Source: Hyphomicrobiales bacterium (GTDB taxonomy: Bacteria > Pseudomonadota > Alphaproteobacteria > Rhizobiales > Aestuariivirgaceae). From it: a DNA stretch of 64,000 nt. The first letter of the stretch is position 1. Each line of letters opens with the position of its first letter. The position numbers and the translations under genes were made by a program. Shown piece by piece: positions 31,042 to 40,113 of this stretch. The notes beneath the pieces were generated by a model. The model did no database searches. It saw only the letters and a list, made by a program, of their open reading frames with translations, and was not told the origin of the DNA. Where the stretch lies: NCBI GenBank assembly GCA_025359215.1, contig JANYHE010000115.1:81513-145512 (forward strand). The letters are read 5' to 3'.

Positions 31042-31713
31042 ATGGCTGAAACTGACCTTTATCTTCCCGTAAAATCACTGCTCGAATCCCAAGGCTATAC
31101 GGTCAAGGCCGAGGTGAATTCTTGTGATGTGGTGGCCATGCGCGGCGATGAGCCGCCGGTCATTGTCGAACTCAAAACCGGCCTCACTTTGCAACTCCTC
31201 TATCAAGCGATGGACCGTCTTTCGCTAACAGATTCAGTCTATATCGCAATCGCCCGTCCTAAGCGTGCCGTGCCTAAAGAGGCCGTGAAACTCTGCAAAC
31301 GCTTGGGTTTGGGCCTCATCGTCGTTGCAAAGTTAGGAAATGTCGAAGTCGTCACAGACCCCGCACCTTATGCGCCACGCCCCCATGCCAAACGCAAAGC
31401 GGCCTTGCTAAAAGAATTCCGCACCCGCTTGGGCGACTCCAACATTGGCGGCTCCACTAAGACCAAATTGATGACAGCCTATAAGCAAGATGCGCTGCGA
31501 TGCCTAATGCATCTCCATGTGAATGGGCCCACAAAAATTGCAAACTTGCGTCAAGAAACTAAAGTCGAACGCGCCGCCACAATTTTACGCAGCGATTATT
31601 ATGGCTGGTTTGTGAAGCAGGAGCGTGGGATTTACAGCGCGACAGCTGAGGGAAACAAAGCGATCACTCAATTCAATGCCGAAATCGCATTCCTCATTGC
31701 GCGGCCCAAATAA
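31042..31713 (+). CDS. DUF2161 PDDEXK-type nuclease-like protein
   Basis: ETDLYLPVKSLLESQGYTVKAEVNSCDVVAMRGDEPPVIVELKTGLTLQLLYQAMDR (E..D..ExK core). Confidence 0.82.
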   Translation: MAETDLYLPVKSLLESQGYTVKAEVNSCDVVAMRGDEPPVIVELKTGLTLQLLYQAMDRLSLTDSVYIAIARPKRAVPKEAVKLCKRLGLGLIVVAKLGNVEVVTDPAPYAPRPHAKRKAALLKEFRTRLGDSNIGGSTKTKLMTAYKQDALRCLMHLHVNGPTKIANLRQETKVERAATILRSDYYGWFVKQERGIYSATAEGNKAITQFNAEIAFLIARPK

Positions 31714-32341
31714 GCCCACGCTCTACAATGCTCGCCATTTGTGGCACAGCAAATTCGTCGGCTGTGTGCCCCAAAGCCGAATAAAACACGCGGCCCGCGC
31801 CATAGATTTTCTTCCACACCACAGGCATCACAACGCCCTTTGTCCATGCGCAATGTTCGCCTGTAAATGTGGTTGTGGCCAGCACTTCATTGGCTGGGTC
31901 CACATGCATATAATATTGCTCGGAGTGATAATCAAAATCACCAATGCCATGAACCAGCGCATCATCAGGCTTCACGATGTTCACACGGTAATCAATAATA
32001 TTGCCGGGGTGCGAAACCCATTGCCCGCCCGTCATGAATTGATATTCAGTTTCATTGCGAAATGAATCGCACATAGTGCCGTGAAAGCCACCAAGCCCCA
32101 CACCGCCGCGCACAGCGGCACACAGGTTTTCACATTCCTCTTTTTGAATGGTCGACATGGTGATCATCGGCACGATCAAATTTAATTCGTGGATCGCAGG
32201 ATCAGCATAGGCTGTGGTGGAATTTTCCACGCGCACATCGAAATCATGGCGCTCCAACATGCCTTTAACCACGGCAGCAGATCGATCTGGCGTGTGCCCG
32301 TCCCAACCACCCCAAACAATCAACGCTTTCTTTTTTGACAT
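31694..32341 (-). CDS. ThuA domain-containing protein (trehalose-utilisation-like glutamine-amidotransferase fold)
   Basis: ALIVWGGWDGHTPDRSAAVVKGML, GGFHGTMCDSFRNETEYQFMTGGQWVSHPG, GAGRVFYSALGHTADEF. Confidence 0.87.
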   Translation of the reverse strand: MSKKKALIVWGGWDGHTPDRSAAVVKGMLERHDFDVRVENSTTAYADPAIHELNLIVPMITMSTIQKEECENLCAAVRGGVGLGGFHGTMCDSFRNETEYQFMTGGQWVSHPGNIIDYRVNIVKPDDALVHGIGDFDYHSEQYYMHVDPANEVLATTTFTGEHCAWTKGVVMPVVWKKIYGAGRVFYSALGHTADEFAVPQMASIVERGLIWAAQ

Positions 32342-32414
32342 ACCAATCTCCAATTCCAAGCCTAGCCATTCCCCGCGATAGACGCTAGATAATCCACAGC
32401 AACAGGAAATCAAA

Positions 32415-33389
32415 ATGAAAACGCTTGATACCAAACTGACGAAAATTCGCGGCGGCAAATATACGCCAAAAGATTTCATCATCGCGGATGCGAAAGACGG
32501 TGACATGGGCTTTGGCCGCGCCGCGCCCGGCCCTAGGCGCGATGGTTCAAGCAAAATGAAAACCAAAGCCGAATATTTAGCTGCAATGTCAGAGATGACC
32601 AAATCAGGTCTCGTTGATATTATGCTGATGTCGGCCTCATCCTGCGAGGCGCTATCGGCCAAGGGCTTCTTTACAAAATCTAAAGTAACACCAGCCATTC
32701 GGTTAAACGACACAACAGATATCTGGTCGCAACGCGGCTCAAGCTATAAAGAAACGGAATCCTATCCCTTTCGCACCGCGCGCGCAGAGAAAGTTAAAAA
32801 GCTCGCTGACCTTGGCTTGTATTCCGTAACGTTCAGCAATGACGTGGAAGCCGATCTTTATTCGCTCGAAGAATATGGCAAGTTCCGCGAAGAATGTGCA
32901 ACCGCCAAGGTGCGCCACTTTCTCGAAATATTTAACCCTGCCATGGATATTGGCCTGAAAGGTGCTGACCTGGGGACCTATATAAACGACTGCATCGTGC
33001 GCAGCCTTGGTGGCGTATTAAGTAATGAACACCCACTATTTCTGAAGATGCAATATAATGGTGCAGCTGCCATGGAAGAGCTGGCAAGTTACGATCCCAC
33101 AAGGCTCATTGTGGGCATTTTAGGCGGCGCACGTGGCACCACACGCGACACATTTGAACTGGCCAGCCAATGCGAAAAACACGGAGGCCGCGTGGCATTG
33201 TTTGGTCGCAAAATCAATTTCGCCGAGGCGCCGCTGGAACTTGTCCGCCTGATGCGCGCTGTGATTGAAGGCAACATGAAATCAGCCGATGCTGTGAAAG
33301 CTTATCATGATCATATGGCCAAACATAAACTCGTGCCAGATCGTGATTTGAAGACAGACAACGAAATTACTGATCCGGTTTTGAAGTAG
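32415..33389 (+). CDS. TIM-barrel (beta/alpha-barrel) protein, putative aldolase of carbohydrate catabolism
   Basis: Barrel-like alternation; adjacent to PfkB kinase with 5-nt gap; no specific family recognised. Confidence 0.65.
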   Translation: MKTLDTKLTKIRGGKYTPKDFIIADAKDGDMGFGRAAPGPRRDGSSKMKTKAEYLAAMSEMTKSGLVDIMLMSASSCEALSAKGFFTKSKVTPAIRLNDTTDIWSQRGSSYKETESYPFRTARAEKVKKLADLGLYSVTFSNDVEADLYSLEEYGKFREECATAKVRHFLEIFNPAMDIGLKGADLGTYINDCIVRSLGGVLSNEHPLFLKMQYNGAAAMEELASYDPTRLIVGILGGARGTTRDTFELASQCEKHGGRVALFGRKINFAEAPLELVRLMRAVIEGNMKSADAVKAYHDHMAKHKLVPDRDLKTDNEITDPVLK

Positions 33390-33394
33390 GACTT

Positions 33395-34405
33395 ATGACT
33401 CGTTCCGGCATTCTCTGCGGCGTGGCATGGTGCATCGATAGCAACCTTTCTATTGCCACTTGGCCGCCAGAAGAAACAGTGGCTGTGGTGCTTTCCCAAG
33501 ATGATCAGGGCGGTTGCCCCGGCCATAACTTGTCAACCGCACTGGTAAAACTGGGAGCCCCTTTTCCAGTGAGCGCCATAGGCCTTGTGGGCGATGATGC
33601 GAACGGGAGAAAGCTGTATAAAATCTGTGATGATCATGGCATTGATCGCAGCCAGCTTGAAATGCGCATTGGGCTTTCAACATCCTATGTGATGGCCATG
33701 ACAGCAAAGGATTCCGGCAAGCGCACCTTCTTCAGCACCGCAGGCGCCCACGCCGCCCAAACCCCCGATGATTTTGATTTTACTAAATCTACTGCACGAT
33801 ATGTTCACATGGGCCTGCCCGGCTTTCATGAAAAGCTCGATTCACCATGGAAAGAAGATGCAAATGGCTGGGTAACACTTCTCAAAAAGGCGCGGGCTGC
33901 TGGGCTAAAATCAAATTTAGAAATGGCCTCATTTGACGTGAATTTAATACGCAATGTGGTGCAACCAATGCTGCCGCACCTCGATTCCCTCATCATCAAT
34001 GATTTTGAAGCAGCAGCCATTACAGGCCAGAGGATCATTGAAAATGGCTTAACTAACATTGCCACCTGTCGCATGGCGTTAGAGCAGATTATTCAAGCAC
34101 ATCATAATTTGGAATTCGCCGTCATCCATTTTCCTCTCGGCGCAATTGCTATGACGCGCAAAGGCGAGGTTTATGCACAAGCATCGGTCAACGTGCCGCG
34201 CAGCGCCATTGTGGGCTCTAATGGTGCAGGCGATTGTTTTGCCGCGGGAATTTTGATTGGCCAGCACGAAGGCTGGACCATGCAACAATCACTGAAACTC
34301 GCCCATGCCAGCGCTGCCGCCAGCCTGCGCGCCAGCTCAACCACAGCTGCTGTGGTCAATTGGAAAGAGTGTTTAGAATTGGCCGAAGCTTGGGGCTGGC
34401 GTTAG
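33395..34405 (+). CDS. PfkB family carbohydrate kinase
   Basis: GGCPGHNLSTALVKLG, GLVGDDANGRKL, GSNGAGDCFAAGILIG (PfkB signature 2). Confidence 0.9.
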   Translation: MTRSGILCGVAWCIDSNLSIATWPPEETVAVVLSQDDQGGCPGHNLSTALVKLGAPFPVSAIGLVGDDANGRKLYKICDDHGIDRSQLEMRIGLSTSYVMAMTAKDSGKRTFFSTAGAHAAQTPDDFDFTKSTARYVHMGLPGFHEKLDSPWKEDANGWVTLLKKARAAGLKSNLEMASFDVNLIRNVVQPMLPHLDSLIINDFEAAAITGQRIIENGLTNIATCRMALEQIIQAHHNLEFAVIHFPLGAIAMTRKGEVYAQASVNVPRSAIVGSNGAGDCFAAGILIGQHEGWTMQQSLKLAHASAAASLRASSTTAAVVNWKECLELAEAWGWR

Positions 34406-34407
34406 TT

Positions 34408-34896
34408 TCAAGGCCGCGGCAATGGATAAACTGTTCCGTTCAACTTATGAAAAATTGCAGCGATCAGAACCAACAAAGCACTGCCAGTCAAAACTGGAAA
34501 CAACAAAAACGACCAGCTTGTGGCCACTGAATAACCAACCAAGGCCGTGGCCCCTGCAGGTGGATGAACAATGCGCATGAACATCATGCCCATCACAGCC
34601 AAACCTACAGCTAAGCCCGCAACCGCAAAGTGTCCTGGCATTGTAAAATGCAAAAGCAAGCCAAGAAGCGCAGAAATTAAATGTCCACCAACCACATTGG
34701 CGGGTTGCGACAAGGGGCTGGCTGGCACCGCAAACTTTAAAACACAGGACGCCCCAAATGGTGCCATTAGAATGGCATAATTGCTCATGTCGGTGAACAA
34801 TCCCAACAGGGCAATGGAAATAGCAGACCCCAAACCAGCAAATAGAACAATTCGCAATTTAGGCATTGGTTGATGACGGTAGAAAAACCGTTCCAT
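34408..34896 (-). CDS. HPP family integral membrane protein
   Basis: MAPFGASCVLKFAVPASPLSQPANVVGGHLISALLG, HPPAGATALVGY. Confidence 0.9.
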   Translation of the reverse strand: MERFFYRHQPMPKLRIVLFAGLGSAISIALLGLFTDMSNYAILMAPFGASCVLKFAVPASPLSQPANVVGGHLISALLGLLLHFTMPGHFAVAGLAVGLAVMGMMFMRIVHPPAGATALVGYSVATSWSFLLFPVLTGSALLVLIAAIFHKLNGTVYPLPRP

Positions 34897-34905
34897 GGCA
34901 ATCTC

Positions 34906-35652
34906 CTATTTTAAGGCACCTTTGGATTCCAACTCATCCATAAAGCGCGCCACCTTCCATGGGCTCACTTCCACCATGGCGCCAGCCTCCAGCTTATCCA
35001 GAACGAAGGGTCCATATTGAGTGCGCACCAGCTTGTTCACCATGCCACCAAAATGCTGTACCAGTTTGCGAATTTCGCGGTTCTTGCCTTCGGTCAGTGT
35101 GACGCGGTACCAAGAATTTGTGCGCCCACCCTTGTCCACTTCTTCCACAAATTCAGCACCACGATAGCGAATGCCTTCAATCGTCACACCACGGCCCAAC
35201 GACTCAATTTGCGATTCCGAAAAGCGCCCGCGCATACGCACGCGGTAAACCCGCGCAAGCCCGGTATCAGGATGCATCATCGCTTGGGCCAAAGGCCCAT
35301 CAGTGGAAAGCATCAATAAACCTTCAGAGTTCACATCCAAGCGGCCCACTGCCATCAGGCGCGGCAGGCCGGGCTTCGTGAGTGCAGGCAATTCAAACAC
35401 TGTTGGCCGATCTTTAAAATCCCGATTGGTGACGAGAACGTCAATGGGCTTATGCAACATGAACAAACGTGGTATCGCTTTGGTATCTGGCGCAACCGGC
35501 TTGCCATCAAGAGTAACAATATCACCATCTTCAACAGGTGTTGTGGCCTCGGCTCTAATGCCTTTCACGGTCACGCGTCCTTCAGCCACCATGCGCTCAG
35601 CTTCGCGCCTGCTGCCCACGCCCGCTTTTTGAAGAAAAACATTAAGTCGCAT
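34906..35652 (-). CDS. 23S rRNA pseudouridine synthase, RluB/RsuA family
   Basis: S4 domain RLNVFLQKAGVGSRREAERMVAEGRVTVNG-like; VGRLDVNSEGLLMLSTDG; EGKNREIRKL. Confidence 0.93.
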   Translation of the reverse strand: MRLNVFLQKAGVGSRREAERMVAEGRVTVKGIRAEATTPVEDGDIVTLDGKPVAPDTKAIPRLFMLHKPIDVLVTNRDFKDRPTVFELPALTKPGLPRLMAVGRLDVNSEGLLMLSTDGPLAQAMMHPDTGLARVYRVRMRGRFSESQIESLGRGVTIEGIRYRGAEFVEEVDKGGRTNSWYRVTLTEGKNREIRKLVQHFGGMVNKLVRTQYGPFVLDKLEAGAMVEVSPWKVARFMDELESKGALK

Positions 35653-35654
35653 AA

Positions 35655-35906
35655 TTAACCCCCTGTAACAGGTGGAAAAAACGCCACTTCTTTGGCCCCA
35701 ATTATCGAGGCATCCAATGCACAATGGTTTTGATCAACGGCCACACGCACAGTGCGCAAATCTGCAAAAGCTGCGGCAACACCCGCGTCAGTGGCCACCA
35801 GATGGTTAAGCAATGCATTCACGGTGGAAACATCCGCTGGCACTGCAATCTCATCTTGGCCCCGCCCAATCATTTGCCTGAACCGCGCAAAATATAAAAC
35901 TTTCAT
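35655..35906 (-). CDS. moaD: Molybdopterin synthase sulfur-carrier subunit MoaD
   Basis: VLYFARFRQMIG start; C-terminal EVAFFPPVTGG (GG tail). Confidence 0.9.
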   Translation of the reverse strand: MKVLYFARFRQMIGRGQDEIAVPADVSTVNALLNHLVATDAGVAAAFADLRTVRVAVDQNHCALDASIIGAKEVAFFPPVTGG

Positions 35907-36499
35907 TCTTCATCCACCACATGCCGGAGGCCTGCCCGGAAATAATCATACCCTGTATAGAGCGTGAGTGCAGCCGCCACCCACAAAAACAAAATGCCCA
36001 CTTGGGTTGTGTGCGGAATAAATCTATCGCCCGTTGGCCCGGCAATTAAAAATCCAATCGCCAGAAGCTGCGCCGTAGTTTTCCACTTTGCAATTTGCGT
36101 AACCGGAACTGAAACCCGAAGTTCGCCTAAAAATTCGCGCAAGCCTGAAACTAGAACCTCACGCGCCAGAATAATAATCGCCGCCCAAATATGGCCACCA
36201 TCCAAAACCCCATCAGCCGCCAACACCAACAAGATAACTGAAACCAAAACCTTATCGGCAATGGGGTCCAGCATGCGGCCCAAAGCCGATTGCTGCTGCC
36301 ATTTGCGCGCTAAATAGCCATCCAGAAAATCGGTAATCGCCGCAATAATGTAAATACCCAGTGCAACCCACCGCGCAGGATCACCGCCCCACAGCAGAAG
36401 ACAAGCCACCACAGGCACCGCAACAATGCGACCATAGGTCAAAATATTTGGCACATTCCAAACTTTTGATCGTGGTGCCATTTGGGCCGAATTGGTCAT
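35903..36499 (-). CDS. pgsA: CDP-diacylglycerol-glycerol-3-phosphate 3-phosphatidyltransferase
   Basis: VPNILTYGRI, DFLDGYLARKWQQQSALGRMLDPIADKVLV (CDP-alcohol phosphotransferase motif). Confidence 0.94.
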   Translation of the reverse strand: MTNSAQMAPRSKVWNVPNILTYGRIVAVPVVACLLLWGGDPARWVALGIYIIAAITDFLDGYLARKWQQQSALGRMLDPIADKVLVSVILLVLAADGVLDGGHIWAAIIILAREVLVSGLREFLGELRVSVPVTQIAKWKTTAQLLAIGFLIAGPTGDRFIPHTTQVGILFLWVAAALTLYTGYDYFRAGLRHVVDEE

Positions 36500-38370
36500 C
36501 AGGTCTCCGGGTGGAAATGGTCATATATAATTTGTGCCAGCGCCGAATTCACCCCGTCAACCGCCGCCAAATCAGCCACATTGGCCTTGGAGATAGCTTT
36601 CGCCGATCCAAAGCTTTGGAGCAAGGCTTTCTTGCGTTTGGCACCTATGCCAGAAATTTCATCCAATGGATTAAGGCCAATGGCCTTTGACCGCTTGGCC
36701 CTATGAGTGCCAATGGCAAAGCGATGCGCTTCATCGCGCAGGCGCTGAATGTAATAAAGTACAGGATCACGCGCTTCGAGCATGAAACTTGGCTTGCCGC
36801 TCGTGTGAAAATGCTCGCGGCCAGCGTCTCTGTCTGGCCCCTTGGCCACCCCCACCACGGGTAAATCATGCAAGCCCAAATCCGCCAACACCGCCTGCAC
36901 CGCCGATAGCTGACCCTGCCCGCCGTCGATCAACAACAAATCTGGCCAGTTGAGCGACTCGTCATCATCCTGTTCATCGCCATGTTCTTTGATCAGGCGG
37001 GTGAAGCGCCGCGTGAGCATTTCATGCATCATCGCAAAATCATCACCGGCTTGATAGGTTTCAGCCTTGATATTGAACTTGCGATATTGCGCTTTCATGA
37101 AGCCATCTGGCCCCGCCACAATCATGCCACCCACGGCGTGCGCGCCTTGAATGTGGCTGTTATCGTAAACTTCAATACGACGCGGGCTCGAGGCCAAGCC
37201 AAACACTTTCGCCACACCTTCAAGCAATTTGCCTTGTGACGATGATTCCGCCATGCGCCGCCCATTGGCTTCCCGCGCATTGGTCACCGCATGTTCCACA
37301 AGAGACTTCTTCTCACCCCGTTGCGGCACCAAAATTTCGATCTTTTTGCCGGCATGAGCCGTGAAGGCTTCTTCCAACAAATTCCGCTCTTCAAAATCTT
37401 GGCTGATGATGATCTGCGATGGGATGGGCTTGTCATCATAGAACTGGCTGAGGAACGAGGATAGCACTTCGGCCTCTTCCATAGTCTTATCAGTCTTTGG
37501 AAAATAAGCCCGCGTGCCCCAGTTCTGGCCCGAGCGAATGAAGAACACCTGAATGCAAAACTGCCCACCCTCCAGCGCCATGCCAAACACATCGGCCTCA
37601 TCCACCGTTTGCGGGTTGATGCCTTGCGTCTGCGTGACAAAACTCATGGCTTGAATCCGGTCCCGAAACCGCGCCGCATTTTCAAATTCCAATGCGTCAG
37701 CCGCCTGTTCCATCTTCGCGGCCAACTCTGCTTTTACAGCGGTTGATTTGCTGGTGAGAAAATCTTCGGCCTCCTGCACCAGTTCAGAATAATCCTCCGG
37801 CGTGATGTAACCCACACACGGCGCAGAGCAGCGCTTGATCTGATACAGCAAACACGGCCGCGACCGATTGGCATAAACCGAGTCCGTGCAGGTGCGCAGC
37901 AGAAACGCTTTCTGCATGGTGTTGATGGCATTGTTCACAGCGCCAGCCGATGCAAACGGCCCATAATAATTGCCCTTGCGATTGCGCGCCCCACGATGCT
38001 TCGCCAGCTGCGCCACCGCATGATCTTTCGCAATCAAGATATAGGGAAACGATTTATCATCCCGAAGTAACACATTAAACTTAGGCCGTAACTTCTTGAT
38101 AAGATTCGCTTCTAACAGCAGCGCATCAGCCTCAGATTCCGTCACCACAAATTCCATATTGCAGGTGAGTGAGATCATCAAAGCAATGCGATTATTATGG
38201 CCCTGCCCCAAAGCATAATTCGAAACGCGGTTCTTCAGGTTCTTAGCCTTGCCCACATAAATGGCATCCCCCTTGGCATCAAACATCCGGTAAACGCCCG
38301 GCTTAGAAGGAAGCCGCGTGACGAAATCGCGAATGAGCTCGGTGCCAGTGAGGGGTGGTGAATCGGTCAT
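36499..38370 (-). CDS. uvrC: UvrABC system protein C
   Basis: [25 protein letters not shown] (GIY-YIG), UVR domain, [24 protein letters not shown]-terminal HhH. Confidence 0.96.
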   Translation of the reverse strand: MTDSPPLTGTELIRDFVTRLPSKPGVYRMFDAKGDAIYVGKAKNLKNRVSNYALGQGHNNRIALMISLTCNMEFVVTESEADALLLEANLIKKLRPKFNVLLRDDKSFPYILIAKDHAVAQLAKHRGARNRKGNYYGPFASAGAVNNAINTMQKAFLLRTCTDSVYANRSRPCLLYQIKRCSAPCVGYITPEDYSELVQEAEDFLTSKSTAVKAELAAKMEQAADALEFENAARFRDRIQAMSFVTQTQGINPQTVDEADVFGMALEGGQFCIQVFFIRSGQNWGTRAYFPKTDKTMEEAEVLSSFLSQFYDDKPIPSQIIISQDFEERNLLEEAFTAHAGKKIEILVPQRGEKKSLVEHAVTNAREANGRRMAESSSQGKLLEGVAKVFGLASSPRRIEVYDNSHIQGAHAVGGMIVAGPDGFMKAQYRKFNIKAETYQAGDDFAMMHEMLTRRFTRLIKEHGDEQDDDESLNWPDLLLIDGGQGQLSAVQAVLADLGLHDLPVVGVAKGPDRDAGREHFHTSGKPSFMLEARDPVLYYIQRLRDEAHRFAIGTHRAKRSKAIGLNPLDEISGIGAKRKKALLQSFGSAKAISKANVADLAAVDGVNSALAQIIYDHFHPET

Positions 38371-38415
38371 GAGGAGGTTGTAGCGCACTCATTGTTAGAA
38401 AGAAAATTCCAACAC

Positions 38416-38546
38416 TTCCCCCTCCCCCTTGTGGGGAGGGCCGGGGTGGGGGTCGTTCCGGTGTCTGAATATAGAAAAGAATTCGTCTTAAAAATTAAAC
38501 GTCTGAGCGACCCCCACCCTAACCCTCCCCACAAGGGGGAGGGAAA
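38416..38546. repeat. REPIN-like inverted repeat (two ~39-bp arms, ~53-bp loop)
   Basis: Left arm TTCCCCCTCCCCCTTGTGGGGAGGGCCGGGGTGGGGGTCG (38416-38454); right arm CGACCCCCACCCTAACCCTCCCCACAAGGGGGAGGGAAA (38508-38546) is a near-perfect reverse complement; each arm also contains an internal CCTCCCC/GGGGAGG-type hairpin. Confidence 0.85.
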
Positions 38547-38565
38547 TACCGTGTTAAAGGCAACA

Positions 38566-38979
38566 TCAATCTGTCCAAGGATTATGGACTACCAGATTGG
38601 GCAACACAAAATCGTCAACATTGCGCGTTGCCAACTCACCGTGATGACGCAAAGCAATGGCAGCAATCATACCGTCAGCTGTTGAGAGAATACGGCCTTG
38701 TCTGCGTGAATGGCCCATCAGCACTCCATAATGCAAAGCGCTTTCTTGATCAAAACTATAAAGCCGTCCAGCATAACGCCGCTGCAATTCGGAGGGGAAC
38801 CCTTCCAACCTGCGAGCCCGCTCATCAGGGCGAATTTTTTCAATTCCATATATTATTTCGGCCAAAACAATTGTGGAAAGTGCAAGCGCAGTGTCGTGTT
38901 TAACCAGCCACTCAATCACTTTTCTATCTGGTGCTGCACGAACAAGTTCCGACACCACATTCGTGTCAAGAAAAATCAA
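38566..38979 (-). CDS. vapC: Type II toxin VapC (PIN-domain ribonuclease)
   Basis: MIFLDTNVVSELVR, STIVLAEIIYGIE, STADGMIAAIA, LATRNVDDF; ATGA overlap with antitoxin gene. Confidence 0.9.
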   Translation of the reverse strand: MIFLDTNVVSELVRAAPDRKVIEWLVKHDTALALSTIVLAEIIYGIEKIRPDERARRLEGFPSELQRRYAGRLYSFDQESALHYGVLMGHSRRQGRILSTADGMIAAIALRHHGELATRNVDDFVLPNLVVHNPWTD

Positions 38980-39224
38980 AGATCAATCCCTGAATTTGGT
39001 TTGCGGTCCTCGCGGATCAACGCATCCAAATCCAAATCTGTGCCATAGTCCCGCGAAAGCCGCGCATAAAAATCAAGTGCAGCCTCGCGCTGCGGTTCTT
39101 CATGGGCATAAAGCTCCAACGCCCGCTCCACCACCTGAGCAACAGTCCGCCGCTCCTTCTTGGCCAGCAAATGCGCAAGCTTGAGAGCTTTAGAGGATCG
39201 GACGGAAAGTTGTGGTTCAGGCAT
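38976..39224 (-). CDS. vapB: Type II antitoxin VapB-like (start 39224 or 39254)
   Basis: Small protein MPEPQLSVRSSKALKLAHLLAKKERRTVAQVVERALELYAHE, directly upstream of and overlapping vapC. Confidence 0.8.
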   Translation of the reverse strand: MPEPQLSVRSSKALKLAHLLAKKERRTVAQVVERALELYAHEEPQREAALDFYARLSRDYGTDLDLDALIREDRKPNSGIDL

Positions 39225-39263
39225 AGGGTCTCCGTTGAATAACTTATGACTCATTGCCGTCAG

Positions 39264-39345
39264 CCCTTCGAGGCCCACTGCGGGGGCACCTCAGGGTGAG
39301 GGAGAAAACAAATCCCTCATGCTGAGGCGCTCGGAGCGAAGCATT
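39264..39345. repeat. Second REPIN-like inverted repeat of the CCTCATnCTGAGG type common in Rhizobiales
   Basis: CCCTTCGAGGCCCACTGCGGGGGCACCTCAGGGTGAGGGA and TCCCTCATGCTGAGGCGCTCGGAGCGAAGCATTG are diverged reverse complements separated by a short loop. Confidence 0.6.
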
Positions 39346-39492
39346 GCCACGAGCGAATTTAAAGAAACGCTAGCACAGATGGCAGTTAATGGCAAGTGAT
39401 GGCGGATTCATTTTGATACGTGAATTAAACAATAGAAATCTGGGCCAGCAAGCAACTAGGCGATTGTTCAGTAAAATAAAAGAAAAGCGAAT

Positions 39493-39675
39493 TCAAAAAA
39501 TATGACGCCAATACACCAAAAAAAACGCCAAGACATAAATGCAAAGAAGCAGAACTACAAAGTTCCGATGGCGTTGCTGTTCGGTCCTGTTGTTTAGGAT
39601 TACAGCCATAAATCCAATTCCACAAGGAAATAGCCAAAAAGCAGCTCCCATTAGCCAATACAATAGTGTTAGCAA
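39493..39675 (-). CDS. Possible small two-TM membrane protein (60 aa)
   Basis: MLTLLYWLMGAAFWLFPCGIGFMAVILNN..HRNFVVLLLCIYVLAFFLVYWRHIF; AT-rich gap between vapB and folB. Confidence 0.35.
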   Translation of the reverse strand: MLTLLYWLMGAAFWLFPCGIGFMAVILNNRTEQQRHRNFVVLLLCIYVLAFFLVYWRHIF

Positions 39676-39720
39676 AACCTAATTTCCCCTCTATTAAAAC
39701 GAACGCAAATTCGCGCACCT

Positions 39721-40113
39721 TCACCTTCCCCGCTCAATCTCCACACCCACACTTCTGGCATTGGGTATAATATCAGGCTTCTCAATCCGCACCCGTGCCG
39801 CCAACACACGCTTATCGCGCAAACACGCCTCAGCAAACTTCTCCGCCAAAGTCTCCACCAAATTCACATGGCCCGCCGCAACAATCGCTTCGATTTTTCT
39901 GACCACAATTTCGTAAGACACCACGTGGTCAATATCATCGCTCATCGGGCCCTGCGCTTCTTGCACCGAGAGATCGACATTCACCACAATGCGCTGCGGC
40001 TTTACTTTCTCATGATCATAAATGCCAATCAGCGCCATCAAATCTAAATCGCGCACAAACACGTGGCGCACGCGGGCTCCGGCGCTGGCGACGTGGTGGG
40101 TTATTTTGCTCAT
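39721..40113 (-). CDS. folB: Dihydroneopterin aldolase
   Basis: HVFVRDLDLMALIGIYDHEKVKPQRIVVNVDL; VSYEIVV; HVNLVETLAEKFAEACL. Confidence 0.9.
   Translation of the reverse strand: MSKITHHVASAGARVRHVFVRDLDLMALIGIYDHEKVKPQRIVVNVDLSVQEAQGPMSDDIDHVVSYEIVVRKIEAIVAAGHVNLVETLAEKFAEACLRDKRVLAARVRIEKPDIIPNARSVGVEIERGR

Noticed and set aside
32342-32713. N-terminal extension of the ThuA ORF
   Set aside because: Overlaps the divergent TIM-barrel gene; conserved start MSKKKALIVWGGWDGH is at 32341
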